The notes under the pieces are model-generated. The model was not told where the DNA came from and searched no databases. It was given only the letters and a program-made list of their open reading frames with translations. From the NCBI GenBank assembly GCA_002395225.1, contig DGWH01000058.1, positions 1-25,986 of the forward strand: 25,986 nucleotides of DNA, written 5' to 3'. Made by a program: the position numbers and the translations under genes. Position 1 is the stretch's first letter. Every line of letters begins with the position of its first letter. This document shows positions 1 through 7,892 of the stretch, piece by piece. The DNA comes from Christensenella sp. UBA4263. GTDB taxonomy: Bacteria > Bacillota > Clostridia > Christensenellales > Aristaeellaceae.

Positions 1-1418
1 ACGTTCTGTCCGGCCAGATATCCTTCGATCAGGCCTTTGACCTGTCCGTTCCACGGCATTTCGACCGGTGAACCGTTGTAGAGCAGCACGATGATGTTCG
101 GGTTAGCCGCGGCCAGCTTTTCAATCAGGAGATTCTGATTGGCGGGCATCTGCATATGGGTACGGTCGTATCCCTCGGATTCAAAGCTGTCCGGCAGACC
201 GGCAACGATGACGACCTTATCGGCAGCAGCGGCCGCGCGGAGGGCTTCGGCGGTCAGCGCCTCATCCTCTTCGGTGCTGTCAATGCGGTAGCCCTGGGCG
301 TACGTGACATTGGCCTTGTCTGCGAGCGCGTCCATCAGGCTGGTGACCTTGAAACTGTTGATGTGGGAGCTGCCGCCGCCCTGGAACCGCGGCTTCACGG
401 CAAACTCACCGATGACGGCGACCTTGTCGGCATCCGCCAGAGGAAGGAGATTGTCTTCATTTTTCAGCAGAACCAGGCAGTCCGCGGCGAGACGGCCGGC
501 CAGCTCATGATCAGCCTCTTTATCCCACGGCGTGTCGGGCCTGCGGTTCTTCAGATAGCGCTCATGGACGTTCAGAATGTGCTCGACGCAGAGATCCACA
601 TACTTTTCATCGAGCCTTCCTTCCCGGACTGCCTTGACCACCTCGGCGTCGTTAATGCCGTTTGAGCCGGGCATTTCAAGATCCAGACCGGCTTCAACGC
701 CGCAGGGACGTTTGGAGACGGCGCCCCAGTCGCTCATGACATAGCCGTCAAAGCCCCATTCACCCCGGAGCAGATCGGTCAGGAGCCATTTGTGTTCCGA
801 GGCATAGGTGCCGTTCAGCTTGTTGTAGGAGCACATGAAGGTCCAGGCTTTACCGCGCTTGGCAGAGGCCTCGAAGGCGGGCAGATAGATCTCGCGCAGC
901 GTGCGTTCATCCACCACGCTGTCCGAGGACATGCGGCGGTGTTCCTGATCGTTGGCGGCAAAGTGCTTGACGCTGACGCCGATGTTTTTGCTCTGAACAC
1001 CGTTGATGAGATCGACGGCCATTTCACCGGCCAGGTAGGGATCCTCACTCATGTATTCAAAGTTCCGGCCGCAGAGAGGGGAGCGCTTGATGTTGATGGC
1101 GGGCCCCAGGTTGATGGCGACCTCCTCATGCTGGCATTCCTCGCCGATGGCCTCGCCCAGCCGGTGAACCAGGCTGCGGTCAAAACTGGCGGTGCTGGCG
1201 CACGCTGCCGGGAAACAGACAGCCTTGATGCTGTCGTTGATGCCGAGATGGTCCGCGGACTGATCCTGCTTGCGCAGACCGTGCGGTCCGTCAGAAACCA
1301 TCACGCCTTCAATTCCGAGACGGGGGATGCTTCTGGTATGCCAGAAATCGGCGCCTGAGAGCAGGGATGCCTTTTCTTCCAGCGTCATCTGAGCGATCAG
1401 CTCTTTTACTGAACTCAT
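1..1418 (-). CDS. Glycoside hydrolase family 3 beta-glucosidase, C-terminus cut by window edge
   Basis: The frame stays open from an ATG at 1418 down to position 1, giving about 472 residues with no stop, so the gene continues left of the window. GH3 enzymes release non-reducing terminal glucose or xylose from beta-linked oligosaccharides. Visible marks are the N-terminal MTLEEKASLLSG segment, the KHFAANDQE substrate-binding motif, RNFEYMSEDP, and VMSDWGA with the nucleophile Asp at about residue 230. The second alpha/beta domain begins around LLKNEDNLLPL. There is no signal peptide, so it should act in the cytoplasm on imported sugars. An AGGAGG site lies just upstream of the ATG, and a good promoter lies about 140 bp upstream. 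It is divergent from the Opp/Dpp-type transporter at 1750-7795, which suggests shared substrate and regulation. Exact sugar specificity cannot be read from sequence. Confidence 0.93.
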   Translation of the reverse strand, partial: MSSVKELIAQMTLEEKASLLSGADFWHTRSIPRLGIEGVMVSDGPHGLRKQDQSADHLGINDSIKAVCFPAACASTASFDRSLVHRLGEAIGEECQHEEVAINLGPAINIKRSPLCGRNFEYMSEDPYLAGEMAVDLINGVQSKNIGVSVKHFAANDQEHRRMSSDSVVDERTLREIYLPAFEASAKRGKAWTFMCSYNKLNGTYASEHKWLLTDLLRGEWGFDGYVMSDWGAVSKRPCGVEAGLDLEMPGSNGINDAEVVKAVREGRLDEKYVDLCVEHILNVHERYLKNRRPDTPWDKEADHELAGRLAADCLVLLKNEDNLLPLADADKVAVIGEFAVKPRFQGGGSSHINSFKVTSLMDALADKANVTYAQGYRIDSTEEDEALTAEALRAAAAADKVVIVAGLPDSFESEGYDRTHMQMPANQNLLIEKLAAANPNIIVLLYNGSPVEMPWNGQVKGLIEGYLAGQN

Positions 1419-1559
1419 TGGGAGGTCCTCCTTTTGGACGTTTATTTGGGGCATTTTTCAATACAAATTACCGGAACACAGGGCTTGAACAGACTGCCGC
1501 ATTGCGAAAGACGTACTTTTTTAAAAACAATGGCTGAAATGGGTTAAAGCGGCATAGAA

Positions 1560-1588
1560 ATACTATCATGGGTTGACCACATAGTCAA
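1560..1588 (-). promoter_or_regulatory. Sigma-A promoter for the leftward GH3 gene
   Basis: Read on the minus strand, TTGACT (1588-1583) is followed by a 17-bp spacer and TAGTAT (1565-1560). This predicts a start near 1553 and a leader of roughly 135 nt before the GH3 start codon. The -35 box lies in an inverted repeat, TTGAC-6 nt-GTCAA (1573-1588), which could be an operator. I saw no known riboswitch in the leader. Confidence 0.6.
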
Positions 1589-1599
1589 GATGATGAGAG

Positions 1600-1619
1600 A
1601 ATCCGAATAAATTTGGATT
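1600..1619. promoter_or_regulatory. AT-rich palindrome between divergent promoters, candidate operator
   Basis: AATCCGAAT and ATTTGGATT are 9-bp arms with one mismatch around a 2-bp centre. The palindrome lies between the divergent -35 boxes (1583-1588 minus, 1636-1641 plus). A T-run follows at 1622-1628, but the stem is AT-rich and no gene ends here, so a protein-binding site is likelier than a terminator. The cognate regulator is not in the window. Confidence 0.35.
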
Positions 1620-1635
1620 AATTTTTTTGAGCGTA

Positions 1636-1664
1636 TTGACAGATTTTTGGGAAATTGCTATGAT
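1636..1664 (+). promoter_or_regulatory. Sigma-A promoter for the sugar-transport operon
   Basis: TTGACA (1636-1641), a 17-bp spacer and TATGAT (1659-1664) form a near-consensus promoter. The start would be near 1671, giving a leader of about 80 nt with a small AAGGC/GCCTT hairpin at 1706-1720 and an AAGGAGG site at 1735-1741. Confidence 0.8.
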
Positions 1665-1676
1665 ATAGCAAAAGCG

Positions 1677-1686
1677 AAAACGTTTT
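1677..1686. promoter_or_regulatory. LacI/CcpA-family-like operator at the transport promoter
   Basis: AAAACGTTTT is a perfect 10-bp palindrome centred on CG, the core layout of LacI-family operators including catabolite-response elements. It lies just downstream of the predicted start site, a typical repression position. The outer bases do not fully match the cre consensus, so a dedicated sugar-responsive LacI-type repressor is as likely as CcpA. Confidence 0.5.
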
Positions 1687-1749
1687 ACACGCTTATTCTG
1701 GTTTTAAGGCGGAAAGCCTTGAAATAAAGATTTAAAGGAGGAAACACTT

Positions 1750-3537
1750 ATGAGGAAAATCTTGTCTCTCGTTTTGGCACTGGTTATGCTGGTCTCCGTA
1801 GTCTGCATTGCCACTGCTGAGACAGCAACGGATCTCCCCCGCAATGAGACGCTGTATTTCGGCGGCCAGCAGTGGGGTCCGGTCAACGGCTTCAACGCAC
1901 TCAGCTCCAACATGAATAACGCGATGGTTATCGCGTCCAACCCGCGCGGCTCCCGTACCATTATGTTTGAAACCCTGTACATGTACAATTCACTGGATGG
2001 TGAACTGTATCCGCTGCTCGCAGACGGCGAGTATGAGTGGAACGATGATCTCACCCAGATGACCGTGAAGATCAAGAAAGAAGCCAAGTGGAGCGACGGC
2101 ACTCCGGTAACGGCGGAAGACGTTGCAGCCACATGGGATGCGGCTGTTCTGACCAAGAACAACACGTACAGCGGCTATTCTGCTTACATCGACAAGGTTG
2201 AGGCCGTGGATGGCAATGTCGTCATCACCACCACCCTGACCGACGCCGGCAAGCCCACCAACCCGCTTCAGGTTCTCAACTTCCTGAGCGCTACCTATAT
2301 CCTCCAGAAGGACTGGCTCGCCACCCTGGCTGCCCGCAACGACAATGATGCGGCCAAGATGCTCGAGGATCCGGCAGAGGATATCATCTATTCCGGTCCG
2401 TATCATGGCTATTTCGCCAATGACCAGCTGGTTGCTTTCGTCCGCGACGACAACTACTGGGGTGCCTGCGATGCCATGTGGGGCGCTCTCCCGGCACCGA
2501 AGTACATCGGACATGCCATCTACAGCGATAACGACGCTGCTCTGGTTGCCTTCACGGCCGGCCAGATCGACGTGAACCAGCAGTTCATCGCCAACGTGCA
2601 GAAACTGTGGGAAGAGCAGGATCTGCCGATCGCTACCTATATGAGCGAGGAACCGTACAACATCTGCACCACCATGCCGACCGCCTGGTACAACATGGAA
2701 ATCCCGGTACTCCAGGTGAAGGAAGTCCGCAAGGCTATCGCCATGGCAGTTGACTATGACCAGATCATTGAGAACGCCATGACCAACCAGAGCCCGAGCT
2801 TTGCCGATGTGCCGCGTTCCGTCATGAACCCGACCGACGGCGAGCAGGCCCTGTATGATCATGATGCCGTGAAGGATCTCCAGTGGGTCGGCAAGGACGT
2901 CGAAGGCGCCAAGAAGCTCCTTGACGAGGCCGGCATCGTTGATTCCGATGGCGACGGCTATCGTGAGTACAAAGGCGAGAAGATCACTCTGAACGCCTGC
3001 TGCCCCAATGGCTGGACTGACTGGCAGGCCGCAATGGAAATCGTTGCTGCTGCCGGACAGGCAATCGGACTGGACATCACCACCAACTATCCTGAGTGGA
3101 GCATTTATCAGACCGTCTTTACCAAGGCCTCCCAGACTGAATATGATATCTTCATGTACAGCCCGGCAGGTGCCGAGCCGGCCGCTCCTTGGAGCCGTGT
3201 CCGCTCTTTCATGAGCTCCGACTTCCTTGGCGTTGACAACAACTGGTCCGGTAACTTTGGTCACTATAAGAATGATCGCATTGATGAGATCATCGCGGAG
3301 ATTCCGCTGACCACCGATGATGAGAAGATCGAAGAGCTCTATACCGAGGCTACCAAGATTTATCTTGACGAGGTTCCCAGCTTCTCGCTCATGTATCGTC
3401 CTGATTACTTCCATGCTGTCAATGAGTCTGTATGGACCGGATTCCCGGAGTACGAAGACGGAGATAACATCCCGCCTGCTGACTGCACCGATGGATATGG
3501 CATCGCTGCTCTGTACAACCTTGAGCTGATCAAGTAA
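1750..3537 (+). CDS. ABC transporter substrate-binding protein, family 5 (Opp/Dpp type), probable oligosaccharide binder
   Basis: The 595-residue product starts with a signal peptide: a charged RK, a hydrophobic stretch, then an ATA cleavage site near residue 23. The SBP family 5 body follows. Family marks include the ETLYMYNSLDGELYPLLADG region, the WSDGTPVTAEDV segment typical of peptide and nickel binding proteins, and a C-terminal half with VRKAIAMAVDYDQI. Cys19 lies inside the signal but is preceded by Val-Val, so it is not a lipobox and the protein is not an obvious lipoprotein. The start has AAGGAGG 8 nt upstream. It is the first gene of a five-gene transporter and lies between two GH3 genes. 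Family 5 binding proteins can carry oligosaccharides, as in Thermotoga, so a beta-glucoside ligand is inferred. A peptide ligand remains possible. Confidence 0.9.
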   Translation: MRKILSLVLALVMLVSVVCIATAETATDLPRNETLYFGGQQWGPVNGFNALSSNMNNAMVIASNPRGSRTIMFETLYMYNSLDGELYPLLADGEYEWNDDLTQMTVKIKKEAKWSDGTPVTAEDVAATWDAAVLTKNNTYSGYSAYIDKVEAVDGNVVITTTLTDAGKPTNPLQVLNFLSATYILQKDWLATLAARNDNDAAKMLEDPAEDIIYSGPYHGYFANDQLVAFVRDDNYWGACDAMWGALPAPKYIGHAIYSDNDAALVAFTAGQIDVNQQFIANVQKLWEEQDLPIATYMSEEPYNICTTMPTAWYNMEIPVLQVKEVRKAIAMAVDYDQIIENAMTNQSPSFADVPRSVMNPTDGEQALYDHDAVKDLQWVGKDVEGAKKLLDEAGIVDSDGDGYREYKGEKITLNACCPNGWTDWQAAMEIVAAAGQAIGLDITTNYPEWSIYQTVFTKASQTEYDIFMYSPAGAEPAAPWSRVRSFMSSDFLGVDNNWSGNFGHYKNDRIDEIIAEIPLTTDDEKIEELYTEATKIYLDEVPSFSLMYRPDYFHAVNESVWTGFPEYEDGDNIPPADCTDGYGIAALYNLELIK

Positions 3538-3550
3538 GAGCCTGGCATTA

Positions 3551-3586
3551 GCGGCCATAACCACAGGGTTATGGCCGCCCTTTTTT
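3551..3586 (+). terminator. Intrinsic terminator-like hairpin inside the transport operon
   Basis: GCGGCCATAACC (3551-3562) and its exact complement (3567-3578) form a 12-bp stem with a 4-nt loop. Two C and six T follow (3581-3586). It lies 13 bp after the binding-protein stop and just before the permease ribosome binding site. No new promoter is visible before the permease gene, so partial read-through or a 3' mRNA-stabilising role is likely. Confidence 0.8.
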
Positions 3587-3605
3587 ATAGCAGGGAGGTG
3601 ATACC

Positions 3606-4613
3606 GTGACGAAAGGCATGAAGAAATACTTCAAAAAGAAGATTGTCTGGTTTCTTATCACGTTTGTTGCGGCTTTGATTCTGAATTTTATTCTGCCGCG
3701 TCTCATGCCGGGTGATCCGGTCAATGCCATTGTCGGAAAGAGCATCAGCCCGGGCGCCACACAGGAGCAGGTTCAGGAACAGATGGCGTTTTACCGGCAT
3801 CAGTTCGGACTGGACAAGAACCTGTTTGGCCAGTTTATGGATTTTGTCAAAAATGCGTTCAACGGAACCTTTGGTGTCAGTTACAGTCAGTATCCGAGAA
3901 AGGTTTCCGATATTATCGGCTCGGGTATCTGGTGGACCATCGCACTGCAGCTGCCGGCCATTCTCGTCGGCTGGTTCCTGGGCAATATTCTGGGCGCGGT
4001 TGCCGCGTACAAGCGGGGTGTCTGGGATAAGGTCCTGATGCCCGTCAGCCTGTTTTTAAGTGCCATTCCCGCATTCGGCGCTGCCGTGATTCTCCTGGTG
4101 GTCTTTTCCGTCAATCTCGGCATTGCACCGGCAAACGGAGCGTATGATCCCGGAATGATTCCCAATTTCAGCTGGAGTTTCATTTCCTCCGTGATCGCGC
4201 ATTATCAGCTGCCCTTCTGGTCGATCGTCCTGATTTCCATCGGCGGTCAGGCAGTGGGCATGCGTTCCATGTCCATTTATGAACTGAACGCGGATTATGT
4301 CAAATATTCCCGGTTCCTTGGCATCAAGGACTCAAAGATTGTTCGTTACGTTTTTCGCAACGCCATGCTCCCCCAGGTCACCGGTCTTGCCATGAGCATC
4401 GGCTCCATGGTCGGCGGCGCACTGGTTGCAGAGACGATCTTCAGCTATCCCGGACTTGGCATGGCTATGTACAGTGCCATCACCCAGTCGGACTATCCGG
4501 TTATTTCGGCAACGACCCTGATCATTACCATCATGGTGCTCCTTGCCTCCTTTATGCTGGATATCATCTATGCGTTTATTGATCCGCGCGTCAAGGCAGC
4601 GCAGTTTGATTAA
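3606..4613 (+). CDS. ABC transporter permease, DppB/OppB type
   Basis: This 335-residue inner-membrane subunit has the usual DppB length and layout. An N-terminal transmembrane helix is followed by the RLMPGDPVNAIVG motif, an extracytoplasmic loop, and five further hydrophobic segments. The cytoplasmic coupling (EAA-like) loop is visible around YVKYSRFLGIKDSKIV and RNAMLPQVTGL. The start is GTG at 3606 with GGGAGG 7 nt upstream; a later ATG at 3618 has poorer spacing. It pairs with the next permease to form the translocation pore, with energy from the two ATPases that follow. Only 12 nt separate it from the next gene, so the two are cotranscribed. Confidence 0.93.
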   Translation: MTKGMKKYFKKKIVWFLITFVAALILNFILPRLMPGDPVNAIVGKSISPGATQEQVQEQMAFYRHQFGLDKNLFGQFMDFVKNAFNGTFGVSYSQYPRKVSDIIGSGIWWTIALQLPAILVGWFLGNILGAVAAYKRGVWDKVLMPVSLFLSAIPAFGAAVILLVVFSVNLGIAPANGAYDPGMIPNFSWSFISSVIAHYQLPFWSIVLISIGGQAVGMRSMSIYELNADYVKYSRFLGIKDSKIVRYVFRNAMLPQVTGLAMSIGSMVGGALVAETIFSYPGLGMAMYSAITQSDYPVISATTLIITIMVLLASFMLDIIYAFIDPRVKAAQFD

Positions 4614-4625
4614 GGAGGAGAAAGC

Positions 4626-5888
4626 ATGAAAAGCACGTTTAAAAACATTCTTCATTCTCCTCGTTTCATGGTCGGCTTCATTATCTTTGTGATCATGCTG
4701 CTGACGGTACTCATTTATCCGTATTTTGTTCCGCGGGATCCGCTTCTCTCTCTGGGAAAGGGATTCCTTGCCCCCGGCACCTATTTCTCTGTCTATGATG
4801 CCAATAATGCGCCGATGTACCGCGTGGAGCTGCCCGAGGCAGCGGCCAACCGTCTTCAGAGCGATCTGCCGGAATCAGACCGGAAACTGATCCTGGACTT
4901 CCTCAAGGCGAAGGGCGCGGACACGACAGGTCTCAATACCAGTAATGAAGGAATCGAGGCTCTGCTTGAGGCCTGGAGCGCCAATTATGATGAAGCGGAT
5001 GTCAAAAAATCCAAATATGACGGGTTTTCGACTCAGGCAAAGCGCCGGGCTCTGTCCAGGCTGGATACCAAACTGAAAAGCTTTGCCTCGGGCGTCTCCA
5101 TGAATGTCACCCGCGGGGATGAGGAGGGGGCAGAGGCAACCAAGGTCTCCGGTGCAGACTTTGCACGTGTGGATCAGGTAGCCAATACCATTTCTCTTCC
5201 GCTGGGCACGGACAACTTCGGACGGGACACCCTGACGGAACTGGTGAAGGCGACCGGTGTTTCCCTGCTGATCGGCCTCATTGCCGGCACCGTGGCGACC
5301 TTACTGGGCCTCACCGTCGGTCTTCTTGCCGGTTATATGGGCGGAATCGTGGATGATATCCTGATGTTCATTGCCAACATCTTTACCGTCATCCCCGGCT
5401 TTGTCCTGCTGATCCTGATCTACTACTCGGTGGGACAGGAAGCGCGCGGTGTGGTCACCTGCGCACTGGTCATCGGCCTGACCAGCTGGGTCTGGACAGC
5501 CCGTTCGGTTCGCTCGCAGGTCATTTCGCTGCGCAACCGTGACCATGTCAACCTTTCCAAGCTTTCCGGACATTCCCTGCCCCGGATCGTAACCACGGAC
5601 ATTCTTCCGTACATCGCCTCCTATGTCGTCATGGCGTTCATCCTGCAGGTCAGCAGCGGCATCCTGGCAGAGGCACAGCTTTCCCTGCTGGGTCTTGGAC
5701 CGAAGACCACGGATGTTCCGACCCTGGGCCTGATGATGAACTGGGCGAAACTGTTCGGTGCCTATACCTCCAGCAATGCCTGGTGGGCGTATTTCCCGGT
5801 CATCCTGGTCATTGCCCTCACCTCTTTCTCTCTGAACCTGATGAATACCGGTCTTGACCAGGTGTTCAATCCGACCCTGCGCGATTAA
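4626..5888 (+). CDS. ABC transporter permease, DppC/OppC type, with a large extracytoplasmic insertion
   Basis: The C-terminal two thirds is a standard DppC core: LGTDNFGRDTLTELVKATGVSLL (about residue 192), several membrane helices, and an EAA-like loop around LSKLSGHSLPRIV. The protein is 420 residues long, whereas DppC proteins are usually near 300. The excess lies between the first helix (about 14-35) and the LGTD motif (about 192). It is a hydrophilic, probably helical region rich in Lys, Asp, Glu and Ala that should face outside the membrane. It may dock the binding protein, which carries no lipid anchor. AAGGAGG lies ahead of the ATG. The four downstream coding steps continue without a promoter. 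Confidence 0.92.
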   Translation: MKSTFKNILHSPRFMVGFIIFVIMLLTVLIYPYFVPRDPLLSLGKGFLAPGTYFSVYDANNAPMYRVELPEAAANRLQSDLPESDRKLILDFLKAKGADTTGLNTSNEGIEALLEAWSANYDEADVKKSKYDGFSTQAKRRALSRLDTKLKSFASGVSMNVTRGDEEGAEATKVSGADFARVDQVANTISLPLGTDNFGRDTLTELVKATGVSLLIGLIAGTVATLLGLTVGLLAGYMGGIVDDILMFIANIFTVIPGFVLLILIYYSVGQEARGVVTCALVIGLTSWVWTARSVRSQVISLRNRDHVNLSKLSGHSLPRIVTTDILPYIASYVVMAFILQVSSGILAEAQLSLLGLGPKTTDVPTLGLMMNWAKLFGAYTSSNAWWAYFPVILVIALTSFSLNLMNTGLDQVFNPTLRD

Positions 5889-5901
5889 GGAGGTGTGAAC
5901 G

Positions 5902-6915
5902 TTGGCAAAAAAGATGCTGGAGGTCAGACAGCTGACCACAAAATACATCACAAGGCAAGGCGAGGATGTCTACTCGGTGGACCACGTTTCACTGGACATT
6001 GAGGAAGGGAAGAGCCTGGGCATTGCCGGTGAATCCGGCTGCGGCAAATCCACCCTGGCACTCAGCCTGATGGGCTACTATTTCCCGCCCCTTCATTACA
6101 CCAGCGGTGAAATCATCGTCGACGGAAAGACGATTTCGGGCCTGGATCCGGATGTGGTCCGCAAGACGGTTCTGGGATCGGATGTGGCTTATATTCCGCA
6201 GGCGGCCATGAACGCACTGAATCCGACCCGGAAAGTGGGCAAGTTCATTGAGGATGTCATAAGGGCACACGAACTGCCCATGGACAGCAAGCAGATCCGC
6301 GAAATGGCGGAGAAGCGGTTTGCCCTTCTGGGCCTGCCGGTGGAGGCACTGGACAAGTACAGCGTGGAACTGTCGGGCGGCATGCGCCAGCGCGTGGTCA
6401 TTGCGGTTTCCACCATTCTGAATCCCAAGGTGCTGATTGCCGATGAACCCTCCTCTGCACTGGATGTCACCAGTCAGAAAATGGTCATCAAGATGATGAA
6501 GGACATGATGGCCAAGGGTCTCGTGAAGAGCATGATCTTCATTACCCACGAACTCCCGCTCCTGTATAATGTGACGGATGACATCATGGTCATGTATGCC
6601 GGTCAGATTGTGGAACGGGGAAGTGCGAAGGAAATGGTGTTCGATCCTATTCATCCGTATTCCCGCGGCCTGATGAATTCCATTCTGGTGCCGGAGGAAG
6701 GAACGCGCGATGTGAAACTGACCGCCATTCCCGGAACACCGCCGAACCTGAAACATCCGCCGGCAGGCTGCCGCTTTGCCGAACGGTGCCGTTATGCCAC
6801 ACCTGCCTGCAAGTTCAATCAGATGCCGATTATCGACATCGGCGGCGGACGTCAGTACCGCTGCGGGATGTCCGTAGAAAAGCTGAGGGAGGTGTATGCA
6901 AGTGAGCAGCAATAA
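5902..6915 (+). CDS. ABC transporter ATP-binding protein, DppD/OppD type
   Basis: This 337-residue ATPase drives the transporter. Visible motifs are Walker A GESGCGKST (about 43-51), signature LSGGMRQRV (about 157-165), Walker B VLIADE (177-182) and the switch His in FITHEL. The C-terminal oligopeptide/dipeptide extension carries four cysteines, C290, C296, C303 and C321. In Dpp/Opp ATPases this region is known to bind a 4Fe-4S cluster. The start is TTG at 5902 with AAGGAGG 8 nt upstream; the ATG at 5914 is worse placed. It overlaps the second ATPase gene, implying translational coupling and a heterodimeric nucleotide-binding unit. Confidence 0.93.
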   Translation: MAKKMLEVRQLTTKYITRQGEDVYSVDHVSLDIEEGKSLGIAGESGCGKSTLALSLMGYYFPPLHYTSGEIIVDGKTISGLDPDVVRKTVLGSDVAYIPQAAMNALNPTRKVGKFIEDVIRAHELPMDSKQIREMAEKRFALLGLPVEALDKYSVELSGGMRQRVVIAVSTILNPKVLIADEPSSALDVTSQKMVIKMMKDMMAKGLVKSMIFITHELPLLYNVTDDIMVMYAGQIVERGSAKEMVFDPIHPYSRGLMNSILVPEEGTRDVKLTAIPGTPPNLKHPPAGCRFAERCRYATPACKFNQMPIIDIGGGRQYRCGMSVEKLREVYASEQQ

Positions 6916-7795
6916 GGAACAGATGCAGACGCCGGCGGATACGCGCGAGAGCGTAACCTTTGGCGCAAACCGGAACAAGGATTTTTCCAAAGAACCTCTC
7001 TGTCTCTCCGGAAAAGATGTCACCCGTGTCTTCCATACCGGCAAGACGACAACGACTGCCGTTGACCATGTGAACTTTGAGTTTCATAAGGGCGAGCTGA
7101 TTTCCATCGTCGGGGAATCCGGTTCCGGAAAGACCACCCTCTCCAAGATGCTCCTGGGTCTTCTTGAGCCCAGCGCGGGGGAGATCTTTTACCGCGGGGA
7201 ACCCCGGCTGATCAAATCCGGGAAACAGAAACGGAAGTACTGGAAAGGCATTCAGGCCATTTTCCAGGATCCGTTTTCCTCCTACAATGTGTTCCACAAG
7301 ATCGACAACGTGCTGCTGGACTGCATTAACATGCGCGGCGGACGCAATCTTTCCAAAGATGAAAAGATTGCCATGATGACCGAGGCCTGTTCCTTTGTCA
7401 ATCTGAAATTCGCTGAGCTGACGAACAAGTATCCCTTTGAGCTTTCCGGCGGACAGATGCAGCGCCTGATGATTGCCCGGATTTTCCTTCTGAAACCGGA
7501 AATTCTGCTGGCGGATGAGCCCACGTCCATGATTGATGCCTGCTCAAGGGCCACCATTCTTGACATGCTGCTCAACCTGCGAAATGAGACTGGAATGACC
7601 GTCATCTTTATTACGCATGATATCGGTCTGGCGTATTATATTTCGGATTCCATCTACATCATGGAGCATGGCAAATTCGTGGAAAGCGGGAGGGCAGAGG
7701 ACGTGATCCTCAATCCCAAGGCGCCTTACACCAAACGTCTGATCAGTGATGTGCCCAAGATTCATGAACCGTGGGACCTTTCGACGGTCGGATGA
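6902..7795 (+). CDS. ABC transporter ATP-binding protein, DppF/OppF type
   Basis: This is the second ATPase of the transporter, 297 residues from a GTG at 6902. That start lies 9 nt after GAGGGAGG. The ATG at 6896 is only 3 nt from the same site and is less likely. Motifs are Walker A GESGSGKTT (about 71-79), a Q-loop in FQDPFSSY, signature LSGGQMQRL and Walker B ILLADEPTS. The usual ALD of the D-loop reads MID here. It ends soon after APYTKRLISDVP, so it lacks the Cys-rich C-terminal extension of its partner. It overlaps the preceding gene by 14 nt and is followed by a short terminator-like hairpin. Confidence 0.92.
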   Translation: MSSNKEQMQTPADTRESVTFGANRNKDFSKEPLCLSGKDVTRVFHTGKTTTTAVDHVNFEFHKGELISIVGESGSGKTTLSKMLLGLLEPSAGEIFYRGEPRLIKSGKQKRKYWKGIQAIFQDPFSSYNVFHKIDNVLLDCINMRGGRNLSKDEKIAMMTEACSFVNLKFAELTNKYPFELSGGQMQRLMIARIFLLKPEILLADEPTSMIDACSRATILDMLLNLRNETGMTVIFITHDIGLAYYISDSIYIMEHGKFVESGRAEDVILNPKAPYTKRLISDVPKIHEPWDLSTVG

Positions 7796-7800
7796 TAAAT

Positions 7801-7825
7801 AAGCTCTCCGCAAGGAGAGCTTTTT
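7801..7825 (+). terminator. Hairpin with short T-run after the transporter genes
   Basis: AAGCTCTCC (7801-7809) pairs with GGAGAGCTT (7814-7822) around a GCAA loop, followed by TTT. The U-tract is short, so termination is probably partial and the GH3 gene at 7893 can receive read-through. No separate promoter was found for that gene. A minor GTTTCC/GGAAAC hairpin follows at 7854-7872. Confidence 0.6.
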
Positions 7826-7892
7826 ACGAATCAGCCTGCTGCGGGGCTGAACAGTTTCCTGTGCGGGGAAACGGAGAAGGAGGAGACAGAAA

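Noticed and set aside
1990..3564. Open frame of 524 codons on the minus strand
   Set aside because: It lies fully opposite the binding-protein gene, has no recognisable domain or ribosome binding site, and runs across the terminator hairpin. It is an antisense shadow of a stop-poor gene.
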